A DNA stretch of 64,000 bases from Vibrio casei. Lineage in GTDB: Bacteria > Pseudomonadota > Gammaproteobacteria > Enterobacterales > Vibrionaceae. A model generated the notes under the pieces. The model saw only the letters and a program-made list of their open reading frames with translations. It did no database searches and was not told the origin of the DNA. The DNA is taken from NCBI RefSeq assembly GCF_002218025.2, contig NZ_AP018680.1, positions 496,001 to 560,000 of the forward strand. The letters run 5' to 3'. This document shows, in pieces, positions 43,418 to 55,700 of this stretch (positions within the stretch are counted from its first letter, which is position 1; the number at the start of each line of letters is the position of its first letter). The position numbers were made by a program, and so were the translations under genes.

Positions 43418-46400
43418 TGGCATTTTTTCGGGCTTTTGTTGCCATTTTCACGTTGTTGGTTTCTTTGGGAACTTATGCTGCTGAACAGTGTAAGGTTAAC
43501 CCCTCAAATGATTTTAGTGTGTCCGCTAATATTGATAACTATGATGCCTCTGATACATATAATATTTATGCTAAAAAAGCCAATGAATCCATTTTAATGT
43601 GGTCAAATAGATCCTCTTCTGCTTATATTGTCGATTCAACTTTAAAGGCAAGTTCTTCATACGATTTACGTTTTAACTTTGAGATGACCGGTAAAAGAGG
43701 TAACGATATTACAGGTCAATTAAGTTATTACCGTAAATTAAAAGGCAGTTCTAATTGGGAATTAGTTGAAACAAAAACCTCAACCTTTCATTCGGGAAAT
43801 AACACCGAAATTAGTTTTAATGGTGATGGACTATCTTGTCAAGCCGGGATGCCAGAGACACCCGTAGAGCCCATACCTGTACCGGATATTTGTACCTATG
43901 TCCCAAATACTTTGCAGACAAATTACTTTACCAATGGTGATGATGGTGCACCTTACGGTAACCTATCAATAGCTATCGCAAATGCAGGTGAAGAGAATAA
44001 AGTTATCTTGCCTAAAGATGATTCGTTAATGTCATTTTTTAGCGCAGGAGCTGATTATTGTTACTACCCTTCAGCTACAGGCCCCCAAAAATGTAAGCTT
44101 AATACTTCCTTGCATACAGAAGGCTATCCCTTAGATTTACAAGATAAATTTACCGGTAATTCACTTGATATTGTACCGGGTACCACTCACACATTATCTT
44201 CTGGCGAATATTGGTATAACACAATTAAATTTGGTAGTGGGAGTCAATTATCAATAGATGGCACCGTTGTTATTCACTATAAAACATTCGATTTATCTTC
44301 AACAAAAGTAGGGGATAAGATTCACATCAATGATGGTGGGGATAGTAAGAGCTTACTTTTCATTGGGCATGGTTCTACAGCAAGTATTACGACCAGTGAT
44401 AAAACAGCATCAATTGTTGCTTATGCGCATTTTTATGTTGATAACACAACGTCGCAAGGGTTGAATTTAGGAGGAGAGAATAACTCATTTAATGGCGGGT
44501 TTACTGGTAATGCTATCTCCATTTCTGGAAGGAATAATGTGATTAATGGTGCTGGTGGTTGTGGTGATGATGAGAGCAAGCCTCCCGACCCTACACCTAA
44601 TGATTTTTGCGAGTACTTCCCTGAGCCAGCTCAAAGTTGGGTTACTGCAGGAAGCAGTGATTACTCAAGTTATCCTCCTAGTCAGCTTATTATGAATAAT
44701 GGTAAGAACGGACAAGATATTGTTGGCTGGACAGAAAGTTATATTGAAGATAATTATATTAAAAATGGTTACTCAGATGGTGAATACGGCACGATAGATG
44801 TCCTAAAAATTGGATTTGATGAAACTACTGACCAGAGTAACCTGCATGCTCCCGGCACCTGTGATACAGCTCCTTGTGATACCGGTGGAGCAGATGTCGA
44901 TACAAGAAAAATAGCACCACCACCACTGCTTAATGTTAGCTTTCCAGCCAATGGTAGTGCTGATGTTGATATTAGCCCACCTTATAATTCCGGTGGGGGG
45001 TATGAAATGTGCGATACCTCTGAATTGTGTACTCGTACAACCGATAATACAGGTACAACGGTAACGATTGATGGTGACATCAGTAAATTATCAGTGGCGA
45101 GTTATAATGGAGAGCATTACACGATTATCATTGATGGTGTACATACGATAAAAAACCTACAGGTTAACTCTAATAATGTTGATGTTGTATTCAAAGCCAA
45201 TAGTGTAACAACGGTTGATACGGCGTCATTTACACAGGCTCCAAGTATTACTTTTGAAGATAATGTTCAAATTAAAATACAAACTAGTTGGCAATTAAAT
45301 AATAGTGTTGCATTTAGCTATGCAAGCGGTGCTCAAAGTAGTTTATTGTATGGACCTGAAGCAACTATCAGGATAACAAATCCTAATATGGCTTTTTATG
45401 GTTATATTTTGGCGAAAAATCTTATTTTAAGTAATGACATTACTATTTATGGTGCGATTTCAGCGAATAAGCTTCAAATGGATACAGCCAATTCTCATAT
45501 TATTTCATCAGGAAAATGTTTCAATCCAACGCCTGATACTAGCTATACCTTGGATGTCACGCCTGATTACCAGTTCGCACTATTATGCCAAGCACCAGAA
45601 TTAATCTATACGGTTTATGATGAAGATGGCAGGGTGGCGACTGGCTATTCCGGCACCATTACAGCAAGTTATCCTTCCGGTTTAACACCATCCGAACCGA
45701 CGGTAGGGAGCAAAAACAGTGATTATATTTATACACCCAATCAAGGTATTGTTAAGGTTCCTGTTAAATCTGAGGCACTGGCAGAATACACAGTGAAAGC
45801 GCAATTAACTGATGATTCTGGTGTGACTGACTCAGGTAATGTTTTATTTGGCCCTTATCAATTTGATGTTGAGCTCGTGAAAGCAGTAGCGGCGCATCCC
45901 ACTGCATTTAATGTGCAAGTTCTTGCTTGTAAAAACGATAAAGTAACTCCCGTGAAAGGTTACCGTGGCAATAAAAAGTTAACGGTTTCGAAGGTCAACT
46001 TAGCTACACCAACCATGGCTCAAGGTGCTATCAACGGTGACTTAAAAGTTAGCGCGACCGAAAGTAATAACTATAGCGATACGGATGTCACGCTCGAGTT
46101 TTCTGAGGATGCGAAAGCGACTGGATATTTAACGTACCAAGAATCCGGTTCGTTAAACTTCCTATTGACCGACCCTAACTTTGTGTGTCCGGCTGATTAC
46201 GATGGCTGTGAAATCACCAATGATGATCAAACGAAAGAAAATGTCACCACCTTACAAGGTCTCGCCAATGTGGATGTACGTCCGTGGACGTTTGCCATTT
46301 GTGAGCCAACTGGTCGGGATATGAATGGGACTTCAGATATTGGCGCAGCGTTTATGCCTGCGGGTGAGTTATTTGGTTTACAAGTGAAACCAATTGTGTG

Positions 46401-47760
46401 GCAAACCGGAGGGGCTTTAACTGGTGATATTGAGGTGAGCAATTTTTGTAATGCAGCGGTGACACAAAACTTCTTCATTACAGAGGCGCCGACGGCAACG
46501 GTTGAAGTGGGTAGTGAATTAGCCACCCCAGAAAATGGCCGCTTAAGTTCAGGGTTAATATCGGAAGATGGCCTAGACCGAGCGCATGATGGTGTCGCGA
46601 ATAATGGTGATAAATATTACCGCTATGGAAGTCTAAAGTGGCAAGAAGTGGGCAGTATAAAAGCAACCGCAGGCACACTTGCCAATTATTTGGATATGGA
46701 TATTAACCTTGGTTATAGAAATATTGGCCGCTTTTATCCTCATCACTTAGTCTACGTCTCTAATGATTGGGATTATGCGGCAGGTCATGATGGTTTTGCT
46801 TACATGAATCAACCTATTGGTATGAATTATACAATAGAGGCACAAAGTGCTGATGACTTGGCGACTTGGAATTACGGTTTGTTTGCCCAAAGTTTACAAG
46901 ATAAGTTGGCATTAACGGCGATAAATAGCATCAATGGGCAAAGCTTATTAAGTCGTTTACCCTTAAACGATCAGCCACTGTATGGATGGTATGAAACCTT
47001 GAACGGTGGTGAGGTCACTCAGCGTAATGCTCAATATGATGTGCAAGATGACGACTTTCAATTTTATAAACAAGAAATAACGAATGTTCATAATTCTGAA
47101 TATACTTCAACGCCAGATGGCCCTTATGATTCGACCAATGCGAAGTTTGGTATTGCGGTTATCAAAAAAGTCGACGATGTGGATTTTGATTTTACTGGTC
47201 TTGATGCTAGTGACAAGATTACGCTAGATGCGGATGGTGATGGTACTGTTGATATTGGTTTAAAGTTTACCCTTCAACCTGACTTTCGATATGGACGTAT
47301 GACATTAGACAGTGTCAGTGGTTCTATTGGAGGGCCTATCCAAGTGCCACTGCGTACAGAGTTTTGGGATGGAGAAAGTTACATTTCGAATTCAGATGAT
47401 AATGGTAGTCAGTTTATAACTAAAGAGTATTGTGGTCTTAGCAATTTGAGCAATAGCGATGCGTATTTGACTGACACCGTGAATACGAATGGGAAGCAAG
47501 CGGTGAATTTAGGGAAATCCGATATTGTTCGAGCCGCTCAAACGACGTCTCAAAGAGAGTTTGTACGCTTGTTTTTAAGACAAGGTATTACACAACCAGA
47601 GGGAACAATGTGTAGTTGGCCAAATGGAACTCAACCATGGCTTCAATTTAATTGGCGAGATTTTGGAGACGAAGATCCTTCAGCTGTGATCATTTTTGGT
47701 GCTTACCGAGGTAATGATCGAATTATCTATCGAGGTGAGCCGAATTTGGTTTCGCATTAA
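43417..47760 (+). CDS. mshQ: MshQ, very large secreted MSHA-associated protein (DUF6701-type C-terminus)
   Basis: A 1447-residue exported protein with a signal peptide (about 1-22). After a small N-terminal domain there are two tandem modules that open alike (DICTYVP near residue 157, DFCEYFP near 397), each with a beta-rich core and a Cys at its end (GGC near 381, GKC near 701). The C-terminal half, about 750-1447, resembles the conserved MshQ region (DUF6701). PilY1-like placement after the minor pilins suggests a tip protein, but no PilY1 propeller is recognised. ATG 43417 overlaps the mshP stop; GTG 43414 is an alternative. The gene ends the locus. Confidence 0.85.
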   Translation: MAFFRAFVAIFTLLVSLGTYAAEQCKVNPSNDFSVSANIDNYDASDTYNIYAKKANESILMWSNRSSSAYIVDSTLKASSSYDLRFNFEMTGKRGNDITGQLSYYRKLKGSSNWELVETKTSTFHSGNNTEISFNGDGLSCQAGMPETPVEPIPVPDICTYVPNTLQTNYFTNGDDGAPYGNLSIAIANAGEENKVILPKDDSLMSFFSAGADYCYYPSATGPQKCKLNTSLHTEGYPLDLQDKFTGNSLDIVPGTTHTLSSGEYWYNTIKFGSGSQLSIDGTVVIHYKTFDLSSTKVGDKIHINDGGDSKSLLFIGHGSTASITTSDKTASIVAYAHFYVDNTTSQGLNLGGENNSFNGGFTGNAISISGRNNVINGAGGCGDDESKPPDPTPNDFCEYFPEPAQSWVTAGSSDYSSYPPSQLIMNNGKNGQDIVGWTESYIEDNYIKNGYSDGEYGTIDVLKIGFDETTDQSNLHAPGTCDTAPCDTGGADVDTRKIAPPPLLNVSFPANGSADVDISPPYNSGGGYEMCDTSELCTRTTDNTGTTVTIDGDISKLSVASYNGEHYTIIIDGVHTIKNLQVNSNNVDVVFKANSVTTVDTASFTQAPSITFEDNVQIKIQTSWQLNNSVAFSYASGAQSSLLYGPEATIRITNPNMAFYGYILAKNLILSNDITIYGAISANKLQMDTANSHIISSGKCFNPTPDTSYTLDVTPDYQFALLCQAPELIYTVYDEDGRVATGYSGTITASYPSGLTPSEPTVGSKNSDYIYTPNQGIVKVPVKSEALAEYTVKAQLTDDSGVTDSGNVLFGPYQFDVELVKAVAAHPTAFNVQVLACKNDKVTPVKGYRGNKKLTVSKVNLATPTMAQGAINGDLKVSATESNNYSDTDVTLEFSEDAKATGYLTYQESGSLNFLLTDPNFVCPADYDGCEITNDDQTKENVTTLQGLANVDVRPWTFAICEPTGRDMNGTSDIGAAFMPAGELFGLQVKPIVWQTGGALTGDIEVSNFCNAAVTQNFFITEAPTATVEVGSELATPENGRLSSGLISEDGLDRAHDGVANNGDKYYRYGSLKWQEVGSIKATAGTLANYLDMDINLGYRNIGRFYPHHLVYVSNDWDYAAGHDGFAYMNQPIGMNYTIEAQSADDLATWNYGLFAQSLQDKLALTAINSINGQSLLSRLPLNDQPLYGWYETLNGGEVTQRNAQYDVQDDDFQFYKQEITNVHNSEYTSTPDGPYDSTNAKFGIAVIKKVDDVDFDFTGLDASDKITLDADGDGTVDIGLKFTLQPDFRYGRMTLDSVSGSIGGPIQVPLRTEFWDGESYISNSDDNGSQFITKEYCGLSNLSNSDAYLTDTVNTNGKQAVNLGKSDIVRAAQTTSQREFVRLFLRQGITQPEGTMCSWPNGTQPWLQFNWRDFGDEDPSAVIIFGAYRGNDRIIYRGEPNLVSH

Positions 47761-47853
47761 TCGCACATATATACAGAGCAATAATGAAATATACCTCTAC
47801 TTGAGTTAACTTTGTGTAAGAATAAGCACTATTGTTATATGGTTGTAGGTTAA

Positions 47854-48975
<1,122 letters not shown>

Positions 48976-49004
48976 ATCCTTCGCACTTGAAGCTGCAGCT
49001 TTAT

Positions 49005-49032
49005 TGGCGGCGTTTATTCGCCGCTCTCTTTA
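49005..49032 (+). terminator. Stem-loop in the mreB-mreC gap
   Basis: GCGGCG (49007-49012) pairs with CGCCGC (49019-49024) around TTTATT, followed by a T-rich but interrupted stretch. It may be a partial terminator lowering mreCD expression relative to mreB, a common pattern. Confidence 0.45.
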
Positions 49033-49158
49033 TATAAGAAAAGGCCGAGACAAGCCCCTTCTTTTTGATAAATGGGGAGCTGGGAGTCTCATTCACTTTC
49101 TTCCTCACTGCTACTTCAATTACATTGGGTTTATAGATAAAGACTACGATTTTTTCGC

Positions 49159-50040
49159 ATGAAATTGATTTTTGGCCAAGGCCCATCCCTACAACTGCGT
49201 TTATTTTTCGCTTTAATTTTATCGGCTAGCTTAATGCTAGCTGATAGTCGTTTAGATACTTTTTCAAACGTCCGATATTTACTCAATAGTTCAGTTGCTC
49301 CTTTGCAATATGCGGCCAATTTGCCTCGTAGTATGTTTGATGGAATGTATGAACGCTTCAATAATATGAAAACGTTAGTTGATAACAATAATGCATTGAA
49401 AAATGAAGTATTAATCTTAAAAAGTAATTTGTTGTTATTGGAGCAATATAAAGAAGAAAATAACCGTCTTCGTCAATTACTCGGTTCTCCTTATATTCGA
49501 GATGAACGTAAAGTAGTAACGGAAGTGATGGCGGTTGATTCATCACCTTATCGTCACGAAGTTGTGATCGATAAAGGTCATACTGATGGTGTTTATGAAG
49601 GCCAACCCGTAATTAATGAAAAAGGCATTGTTGGGCAAGTGGTGAATGTCTCTGCACACAACAGCCGAGTGCTGCTTCTAACTGACAGCAATAATTCAAT
49701 TCCAGTCCAAGTCTTGCGTAATGACATTCGTGTTATCGCCGCAGGAAATGGTGATACCGACGCCATTCAACTTGAACATATTCCAACGAGTACCGATATC
49801 CGTACTGGTGATTTGCTGGTGACTTCTGGCTTAGGTGGGCGTTATCCTGAAGGTTATCCTGTTGCTTATGTGACGAGTGTTAAAAATGATAATCGTCGCC
49901 CTTTTTCTGAAATTGAAGCCAAACCTGTAGTTGAGTTTGAACGTTTACGTTACCTGCTCTTGGTATGGCCAGACCAAGAAAGGCAAAAACAGGCACAGAC
50001 GGTTGAGCAAGCAGAAAATCAGCAGGTGGTTCAGCCATGA
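49159..50040 (+). CDS. mreC: Rod-shape-determining protein MreC
   Basis: A 293-residue bitopic protein: membrane helix at about residues 11-28, coiled coil (about 65-105, NNALKNEVLILKSNLLLLEQ) and two beta-barrel periplasmic domains with VVIDKGHTDGVYEGQPV and SGLGGRYPEGYPVA. It links MreB with the PBP2-RodA elongation machine. The ATG of mreD overlaps its TGA. Confidence 0.96.
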   Translation: MKLIFGQGPSLQLRLFFALILSASLMLADSRLDTFSNVRYLLNSSVAPLQYAANLPRSMFDGMYERFNNMKTLVDNNNALKNEVLILKSNLLLLEQYKEENNRLRQLLGSPYIRDERKVVTEVMAVDSSPYRHEVVIDKGHTDGVYEGQPVINEKGIVGQVVNVSAHNSRVLLLTDSNNSIPVQVLRNDIRVIAAGNGDTDAIQLEHIPTSTDIRTGDLLVTSGLGGRYPEGYPVAYVTSVKNDNRRPFSEIEAKPVVEFERLRYLLLVWPDQERQKQAQTVEQAENQQVVQP

Positions 50041-50525
50041 GAAATAATATATTTCGCACTAAACTGATCATTTGGATCTCGTTTATTATTGCCTTGATTT
50101 TACAAGCGGTTCCGTGGCCAGGACCATTAGAGATGATGCGCCCGACATGGACTATTCTGATCACTTGTTATTGGATTTTAGCTTTGCCACATCGAGTGAA
50201 TGTGGGGTCAGCTCTCATTCTTGGCTTAATGTGGGATTTAGTCATTGGAACCACCTTAGGAGTTCACGGTATAGTGATGTCGGTGGTTGCCTATATTGTG
50301 GCACTGAATTTCCAGATGCTTCGTAATATGGCACTTTGGCAGCAAGCGGTATTAATTGGCCTGATCAGTATATTGGGGGAGTTTTTAGAGTTTTTTGGCG
50401 AATTTATACTAAAAGATGTTGAATTTAACCCGCATTTACTTTGGGCGGGTGCGGTAAACTGTATTTTGTGGCCTTGGATGTTTTTGCTATTAAGAAGGGT
50501 CAGACGACGCTGGCAGATGCGTTAA
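50037..50525 (+). CDS. mreD: Rod-shape-determining protein MreD
   Basis: A 162-residue inner-membrane protein with about five helices, the usual size, including PWPGPLEMMRPTW and LGLMWDLVIGTTLG motifs typical of MreD. It partners MreC in the elongasome. The start overlaps mreC (ATGA). Confidence 0.95.
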   Translation: MRNNIFRTKLIIWISFIIALILQAVPWPGPLEMMRPTWTILITCYWILALPHRVNVGSALILGLMWDLVIGTTLGVHGIVMSVVAYIVALNFQMLRNMALWQQAVLIGLISILGEFLEFFGEFILKDVEFNPHLLWAGAVNCILWPWMFLLLRRVRRRWQMR

Positions 50526-50531
50526 ATTCTT

Positions 50532-50575
50532 ATACCTGTTTTTGATTCTCTTGTAGGTTACAAACAGGTATTTCT
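50532..50575 (+). terminator. Weak stem-loop between mreD and maf
   Basis: ATACCTGTTT (50532-50541) pairs with AAACAGGTAT (50562-50571) across a 20-base loop. Only a short T-stretch follows, so termination is likely partial. Confidence 0.35.
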
Positions 50576-50592
50576 CAAATAAGTGGTGCTTT

Positions 50593-51204
50593 ATGTCAAT
50601 GTCATCAAACCAGTCACCAAAACCTACCTTTTTCTTAGCTTCAGGCTCTCCTCGTCGTAAAGAATTACTGACTCAATTAGGATACCAGTTTGATATTGTC
50701 GTCCCTAATATTGAAGAACAACAACAAGTTGATGAGTGCCCTAGTCATTACGTTGAACGCTTGTCACGTGAAAAAGCTCAAGCGGGTGTAGAGCTAGCAT
50801 TAAAAATTTATGGTCAACAAACGTTACCTGTTTTAGGTTCAGACACCATTGTGGTAGTTGATAACCATGTATTAGAAAAACCAATCAATTATTTAGATTG
50901 CAAGCGTATGTTGCAGTCTTTATCGAATCGAAAACATCAAGTCATGACTTCGGTCACTGTTGCAACTTCCACTGAATATCAAACTAAAACTGTTATTACC
51001 GATGTATGGTTTAAACCGTTAACCGAACAAGAAATAGAAGCCTATTGGCAGACGGGTGAACCATGTGATAAAGCGGGTAGTTATGGCATTCAAGGCATTG
51101 GTGGGCGATTTGTTTCCCGAATTGAAGGAAGCTTTCATGCAGTGATGGGATTGCCATTAATGGAAACGGATTTGTTGTTAAATGCATTCCTATCTAATCA
51201 ATAG
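50593..51204 (+). CDS. maf: Maf-family nucleoside triphosphate pyrophosphatase (YhdE type)
   Basis: A 203-residue Maf protein. The N-terminal FFLASGSPRRKELLTQLG loop and VERLSREKA, LGSDTIVV and DKAGSYGIQGIGG motifs define the family. YhdE-type members hydrolyse dTTP, UTP and related non-canonical nucleotides. The mre-maf-rng order is the usual gammaproteobacterial one, which favours the YhdE over the YceF subgroup. Confidence 0.93.
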   Translation: MSMSSNQSPKPTFFLASGSPRRKELLTQLGYQFDIVVPNIEEQQQVDECPSHYVERLSREKAQAGVELALKIYGQQTLPVLGSDTIVVVDNHVLEKPINYLDCKRMLQSLSNRKHQVMTSVTVATSTEYQTKTVITDVWFKPLTEQEIEAYWQTGEPCDKAGSYGIQGIGGRFVSRIEGSFHAVMGLPLMETDLLLNAFLSNQ

Positions 51205-51225
51205 ACAAAATTTATGGGGCACATT

Positions 51226-52695
51226 ATGAGTGCAGAATTACTGATTAACGTTACGCCAAGTGAAACTCGAGTTGCTATGATCGAGGCTGGCTTATTACAA
51301 GAAATTCATATTGAGCGAGAGTCTCGTCGTGGCATTGTCGGCAATATTTATAAAGGTAAGGTCAGCCGAGTATTACCAGGTATGCAAGCGGCTTTTGTGG
51401 ATATTGGATTGGATAAAGCGGCGTTTCTTCACGCTTCCGATATCGTTCCTCATACTGAATGTGTCGCCGAAAATGAAAAGAAGCAATTTCAAGTACGTGA
51501 TATCGCAGAATTAGTACGTCAAGGTCAAGATTTAGTTGTACAAGTCGTCAAAGATCCACTTGGTACGAAAGGTGCTCGTCTAACAACCGATATTACATTG
51601 CCATCGCGTTATTTAGTTTTTATGCCGGGAGCGGCCCATGTTGGTGTTTCTCAGCGTATTGATGATGAATCGGAGCGCGAACGCTTAAAGCAAACGGTAT
51701 TACCGTATTGCGATGAAAATGGCGGTTTTATTATTCGTACTGCTGCGGAGGGGGCGGATAGTGCAGAGTTGGCGCAAGATGCTGCCTTCTTAAAGCGTTT
51801 ATGGAATAAAATTAATGAACGTCGCGGTAAATATAAAACTAAGTCTATGCTCTATGGTGAGATTGGTTTGGCACAACGTATTTTACGTGATTTTGTTGGA
51901 ACTGAGATTAGCCGAATTCAGGTCGATTCTCGTTTGGCGTTCGAGACTCTTTTAGAGTTCACTTCCGAGTTTGTACCTGAGTTAACTGAGCGATTAGAAT
52001 TATATCATGGTGATAAGCCTATTTTTGATATGTACGATACCGAAAATGAGATTCAACGATCTTTGGATCGTAAAGTTGAATTGAAATCAGGTGGCTACTT
52101 GATTATCGACCAAACGGAAGCTATGACCACGGTTGACATTAATACAGGGGCATTTGTTGGACGTCGTAATTTAGAAGAAACGATTTTTAATACCAATATT
52201 GAAGCGACTCAAGCCATCGCTCGTCAACTGCGTTTACGTAATTTAGGCGGTATTATCATTATTGATTTTATTGATATGCTAGAAGATGAGCACCGTCGTC
52301 GAGTGATTCAATCACTGGATATGGCTTTATCGAAAGATCGCGTCAAAACCAATATTAACGGTTTTACTCAATTGGGACTCATTGAGATGACACGTAAAAG
52401 GACACGAGAAAGTATTGAACATGTTCTGTGTTCTGGGTGTCCAACTTGTAAGGGGCGAGGTTCAGTTAAAACGGTTGAAACCGTATGCTATGAAATATTA
52501 CGTGAGATTACACGAGTGAACAGAGCTTATGATGCAGATAGGTTTGTAGTGTATGCCTCAGCGGCCGTGGCAGACACCTTGCAAGGAGAAGAGTCTCACG
52601 CTTTAGCTGAATTAGAGCTTTTCATTGGAAAACAAGTGAAAATTCATGCTGAGCCCTTGTATGTACAAGAGCAATTTGATGTCGTCATGATGTAA
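51226..52695 (+). CDS. rng: Ribonuclease G
   Basis: An RNase E/G-family endoribonuclease that matures the 16S rRNA 5' end and degrades some mRNAs; 489 residues, as in E. coli. An S1 domain (about 35-125) is followed by the catalytic domain with metal-binding Asp in TVDINTGAF and IIDFIDM, and the zinc-link CPTC. I chose ATG 51226 (MSAELLINVTPSETR), seven bases after GGGG; an ATG at 51214 has no ribosome binding site. It runs into yhdP. Confidence 0.97.
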   Translation: MSAELLINVTPSETRVAMIEAGLLQEIHIERESRRGIVGNIYKGKVSRVLPGMQAAFVDIGLDKAAFLHASDIVPHTECVAENEKKQFQVRDIAELVRQGQDLVVQVVKDPLGTKGARLTTDITLPSRYLVFMPGAAHVGVSQRIDDESERERLKQTVLPYCDENGGFIIRTAAEGADSAELAQDAAFLKRLWNKINERRGKYKTKSMLYGEIGLAQRILRDFVGTEISRIQVDSRLAFETLLEFTSEFVPELTERLELYHGDKPIFDMYDTENEIQRSLDRKVELKSGGYLIIDQTEAMTTVDINTGAFVGRRNLEETIFNTNIEATQAIARQLRLRNLGGIIIIDFIDMLEDEHRRRVIQSLDMALSKDRVKTNINGFTQLGLIEMTRKRTRESIEHVLCSGCPTCKGRGSVKTVETVCYEILREITRVNRAYDADRFVVYASAAVADTLQGEESHALAELELFIGKQVKIHAEPLYVQEQFDVVMM

Positions 52696-52707
52696 TGGAG
52701 TAAGCTA

Positions 52708-55700
52708 GTGACTCTTGCCACACGCCTTTGGCGATCTTTATTATGGATGGTGTTAACCGTCGCGGTGTTGTTAGCCGTTACGGTAACGGCGCTACGGTTA
52801 TTCCTACCTAACTTAAATCAGTACCGTAGTGATATTGAAGCTCAACTACTTGAAACAACGGGCTTGCATTTTAAAGTTCAGGATATAAAAGGCTATTGGG
52901 GAAATATTAGCCCTTCGCTCGCTTTAAAAAACTTACAAATTTTGCTGCCAAATGAAAATAAACCGATTCTCACGGTTAGCCGAGTTGATGGCGAATTGGA
53001 TCTTCTGTCTTCCTTGATTCATTTGAAACCTAAACTAGCCAATGTCGAAATTCAAGGTTTAAATGCTGATGTTAGTCGATGGCCTTTGCTTCCAGATGAC
53101 AGTGAGCCGCAAGCTCCCGAAGCTGATACATTGGATTCAATAAAAAATATACAAAATGTCTTCCTTAAACAGTTAGGTGAGTTTTCACTAGTGGATTCAA
53201 GTGTCCAATATTTGGCACTGAATGGTGAGGTACGCCGTTTAGATATTGATCGCCTCCGTTGGCAAAATGATGGTCATAATCATAAAGCCGAAGGTGTCGT
53301 TAGTATTGCTGGTGGAAATCTTAATAAAATTTCTGTGATCGCGAATTTTCGTGAAAAAGGTGACCTACGTTTTATTGATGGGGACTTTTTTGTTTCAGGG
53401 CAAAATATCCGCGTGACACCTTGGATGACAGCCTACCTTAAAGATTCTACGACAATCCACTCTGGCCGTGTCAGTTTAAACAGTTGGTTTAGTTTAAAAC
53501 AAGGTAAACCAACGGATGCTTTAGTCGAATTATTACCATCACATCTCATTTGGGGAGATGAGAAGCAACCTCATCAGCTGAATATTCTTCATGGAGTGGT
53601 TAAATTAAAACCAAAAGATAAAGGTTGGTTTATTCAGGGGCAGCAATTTGATATTGAAACGAACCAAATTAAGTGGCCCCAATTTCGTTTTTCAGTCAAT
53701 TTTCAACCCGATCATCAAGCGATCAATGTTTCTCAATTACAAGTGGGTAATTTGACGCCACTAGTGGGGTTATCTTCAAAAGATGACTCGGCGATGGATT
53801 GGATAAAGAAAATTGAACCAACTGGAACCATTCAAGATATTCGCATTGATTTACCCAAAGAACTAAAACAATTCACGTACTCAGCCAAGCTCGTTGATGT
53901 GGGCATAAAGCAGTGGGAATTGTTGCCTGAGGTTCATAAGTTATCGGCAGATATTACGGGAGATTTAAATACTGCGTCGATTAAGGCGACCTTAAAAGAC
54001 GACACGCTTCCTTATGGTGATGTATTTCAAGCCCCTTTAGTTATTAATGACGGTAAAGTAAATTTGGTTTGGCAGAGTGATGATCAAGGTTGGAGGATTT
54101 GGGCGGATAAAATACAAGTGAAAACACCCGATCTTGAAGCTATTGGGGAATTCAAATTGGATTTCCCGAAAGGTAAATCTCCATTTTTAGCCATATATGC
54201 AGAAGCTGATGCCAAGAAAGCTGGCGAAACTTGGCGTTATTTACCCACTCTTGCTCTTGGGAGAGATTTAACCAATTATTTATCAACGGCGATACAAGGT
54301 GGCAGTGCAAAAACGGCAAAGATTCTTTGGTACGGTTCATTAGACGACTTTCCTTATCAGAATAATAAGGGCGTATTTCAGGTGAAGGTTGGACTACAGG
54401 ATGGTCGATTTAGTTTTGATACCGCGTGGCCACCGATTACCGATTTACAGTTAAACCTCTTATTTCATAACGACTCTATGTATTTAGATTCAGATTCAGC
54501 AACATTAATGGATGTGAAAGCTCAGCACGTTTCCGGTGTGATCCCAAGCTTGTCTGAAGGGGGACATATTGAAATTACGGCTCAAGCCCAAGCTGAAGGT
54601 TCTGCTATACGCGATTACATGATGGCTACTCCCTTGGTCGACTCTGTTGGCGCCGCATTAACGGCGGTGAAAGTCTCTGGCCCTGTTGGATCTAAGTTTA
54701 CCATTACGGTGCCATTTAATGGTGATGATGCAAGTGTGACGGGATACGCTAAATTAAAAAACAACCCTATCGAAGTTCAAAGCCCGCCTATTCAACTGGA
54801 AAAGGCGACAGGCAAAATTACATTTGATAATGATGTAGTGAAAGGAGCTGGAATTAAAGCCAGCTTACTTAAACAACCTATTTCTTTGGATTTTAGTGGG
54901 CAAAACCAAAGCAAAGGCTATGGTGTGAGTATTGATGTTGTGGGAGATGCCGATTTAGTGAAACTAAGAAAGGAGGTTCCTTCATCTTGGTTAACCCCTC
55001 TTTCTGGACATGCACCTTGGAATTTAGGGGTTGATATTCAGTTAAATGATGTCGGTTTTACCTACCAAATAGATGGTGGATCGGATCTGGAATATTTAAC
55101 CAGTAATTACCCTGAGCCACTTGGTAAAGCATTGGGAATAAAAGTAAAAGCGCGTTTACAAGCAGCAGGAAACCAACAAGTACTGAATGCCAGAGTGACA
55201 TTACCGGAAGTTAAATACCAAGCCGATATCGATATTCGCCCATCGACACCAGTGCTAACGGCAACCAACCTTGTTGTGGGGCGTGGTGACTTTAAAGTTA
55301 GCCCTATTGGTGGGCACTTTGTTTCTGTCAATCGGCATAAATTTAATGCAGACAATTGGCTGGATTTTATTTTGGATGAAACCCGCTTAGTCAAAGTTGA
55401 AGGAGTTGATAACGATCCTAAAGTGGTGAAGCTTGTTCCTCATACCGATGGGATAAAAGTGACGGCGGTAGACAACAAAACTACGCGGTCGGGGATTCAT
55501 TTCCCAGCAATACCGATGCCAGAAGTGGTTGATGTTAATACTCAAACGTTAACTCTTGGTGAGCTTGATTGGCATAAAGTGAAATTTAATGCCGTACATA
55601 AAGCCCATGATTGGAAAATGAAAGTATCGAGTAGTGAAGCCGTGGGTAGTGGCTCTTTTCGTAATAATCGAGATTTAGATTTAAACCTAAACAGTGTGCA

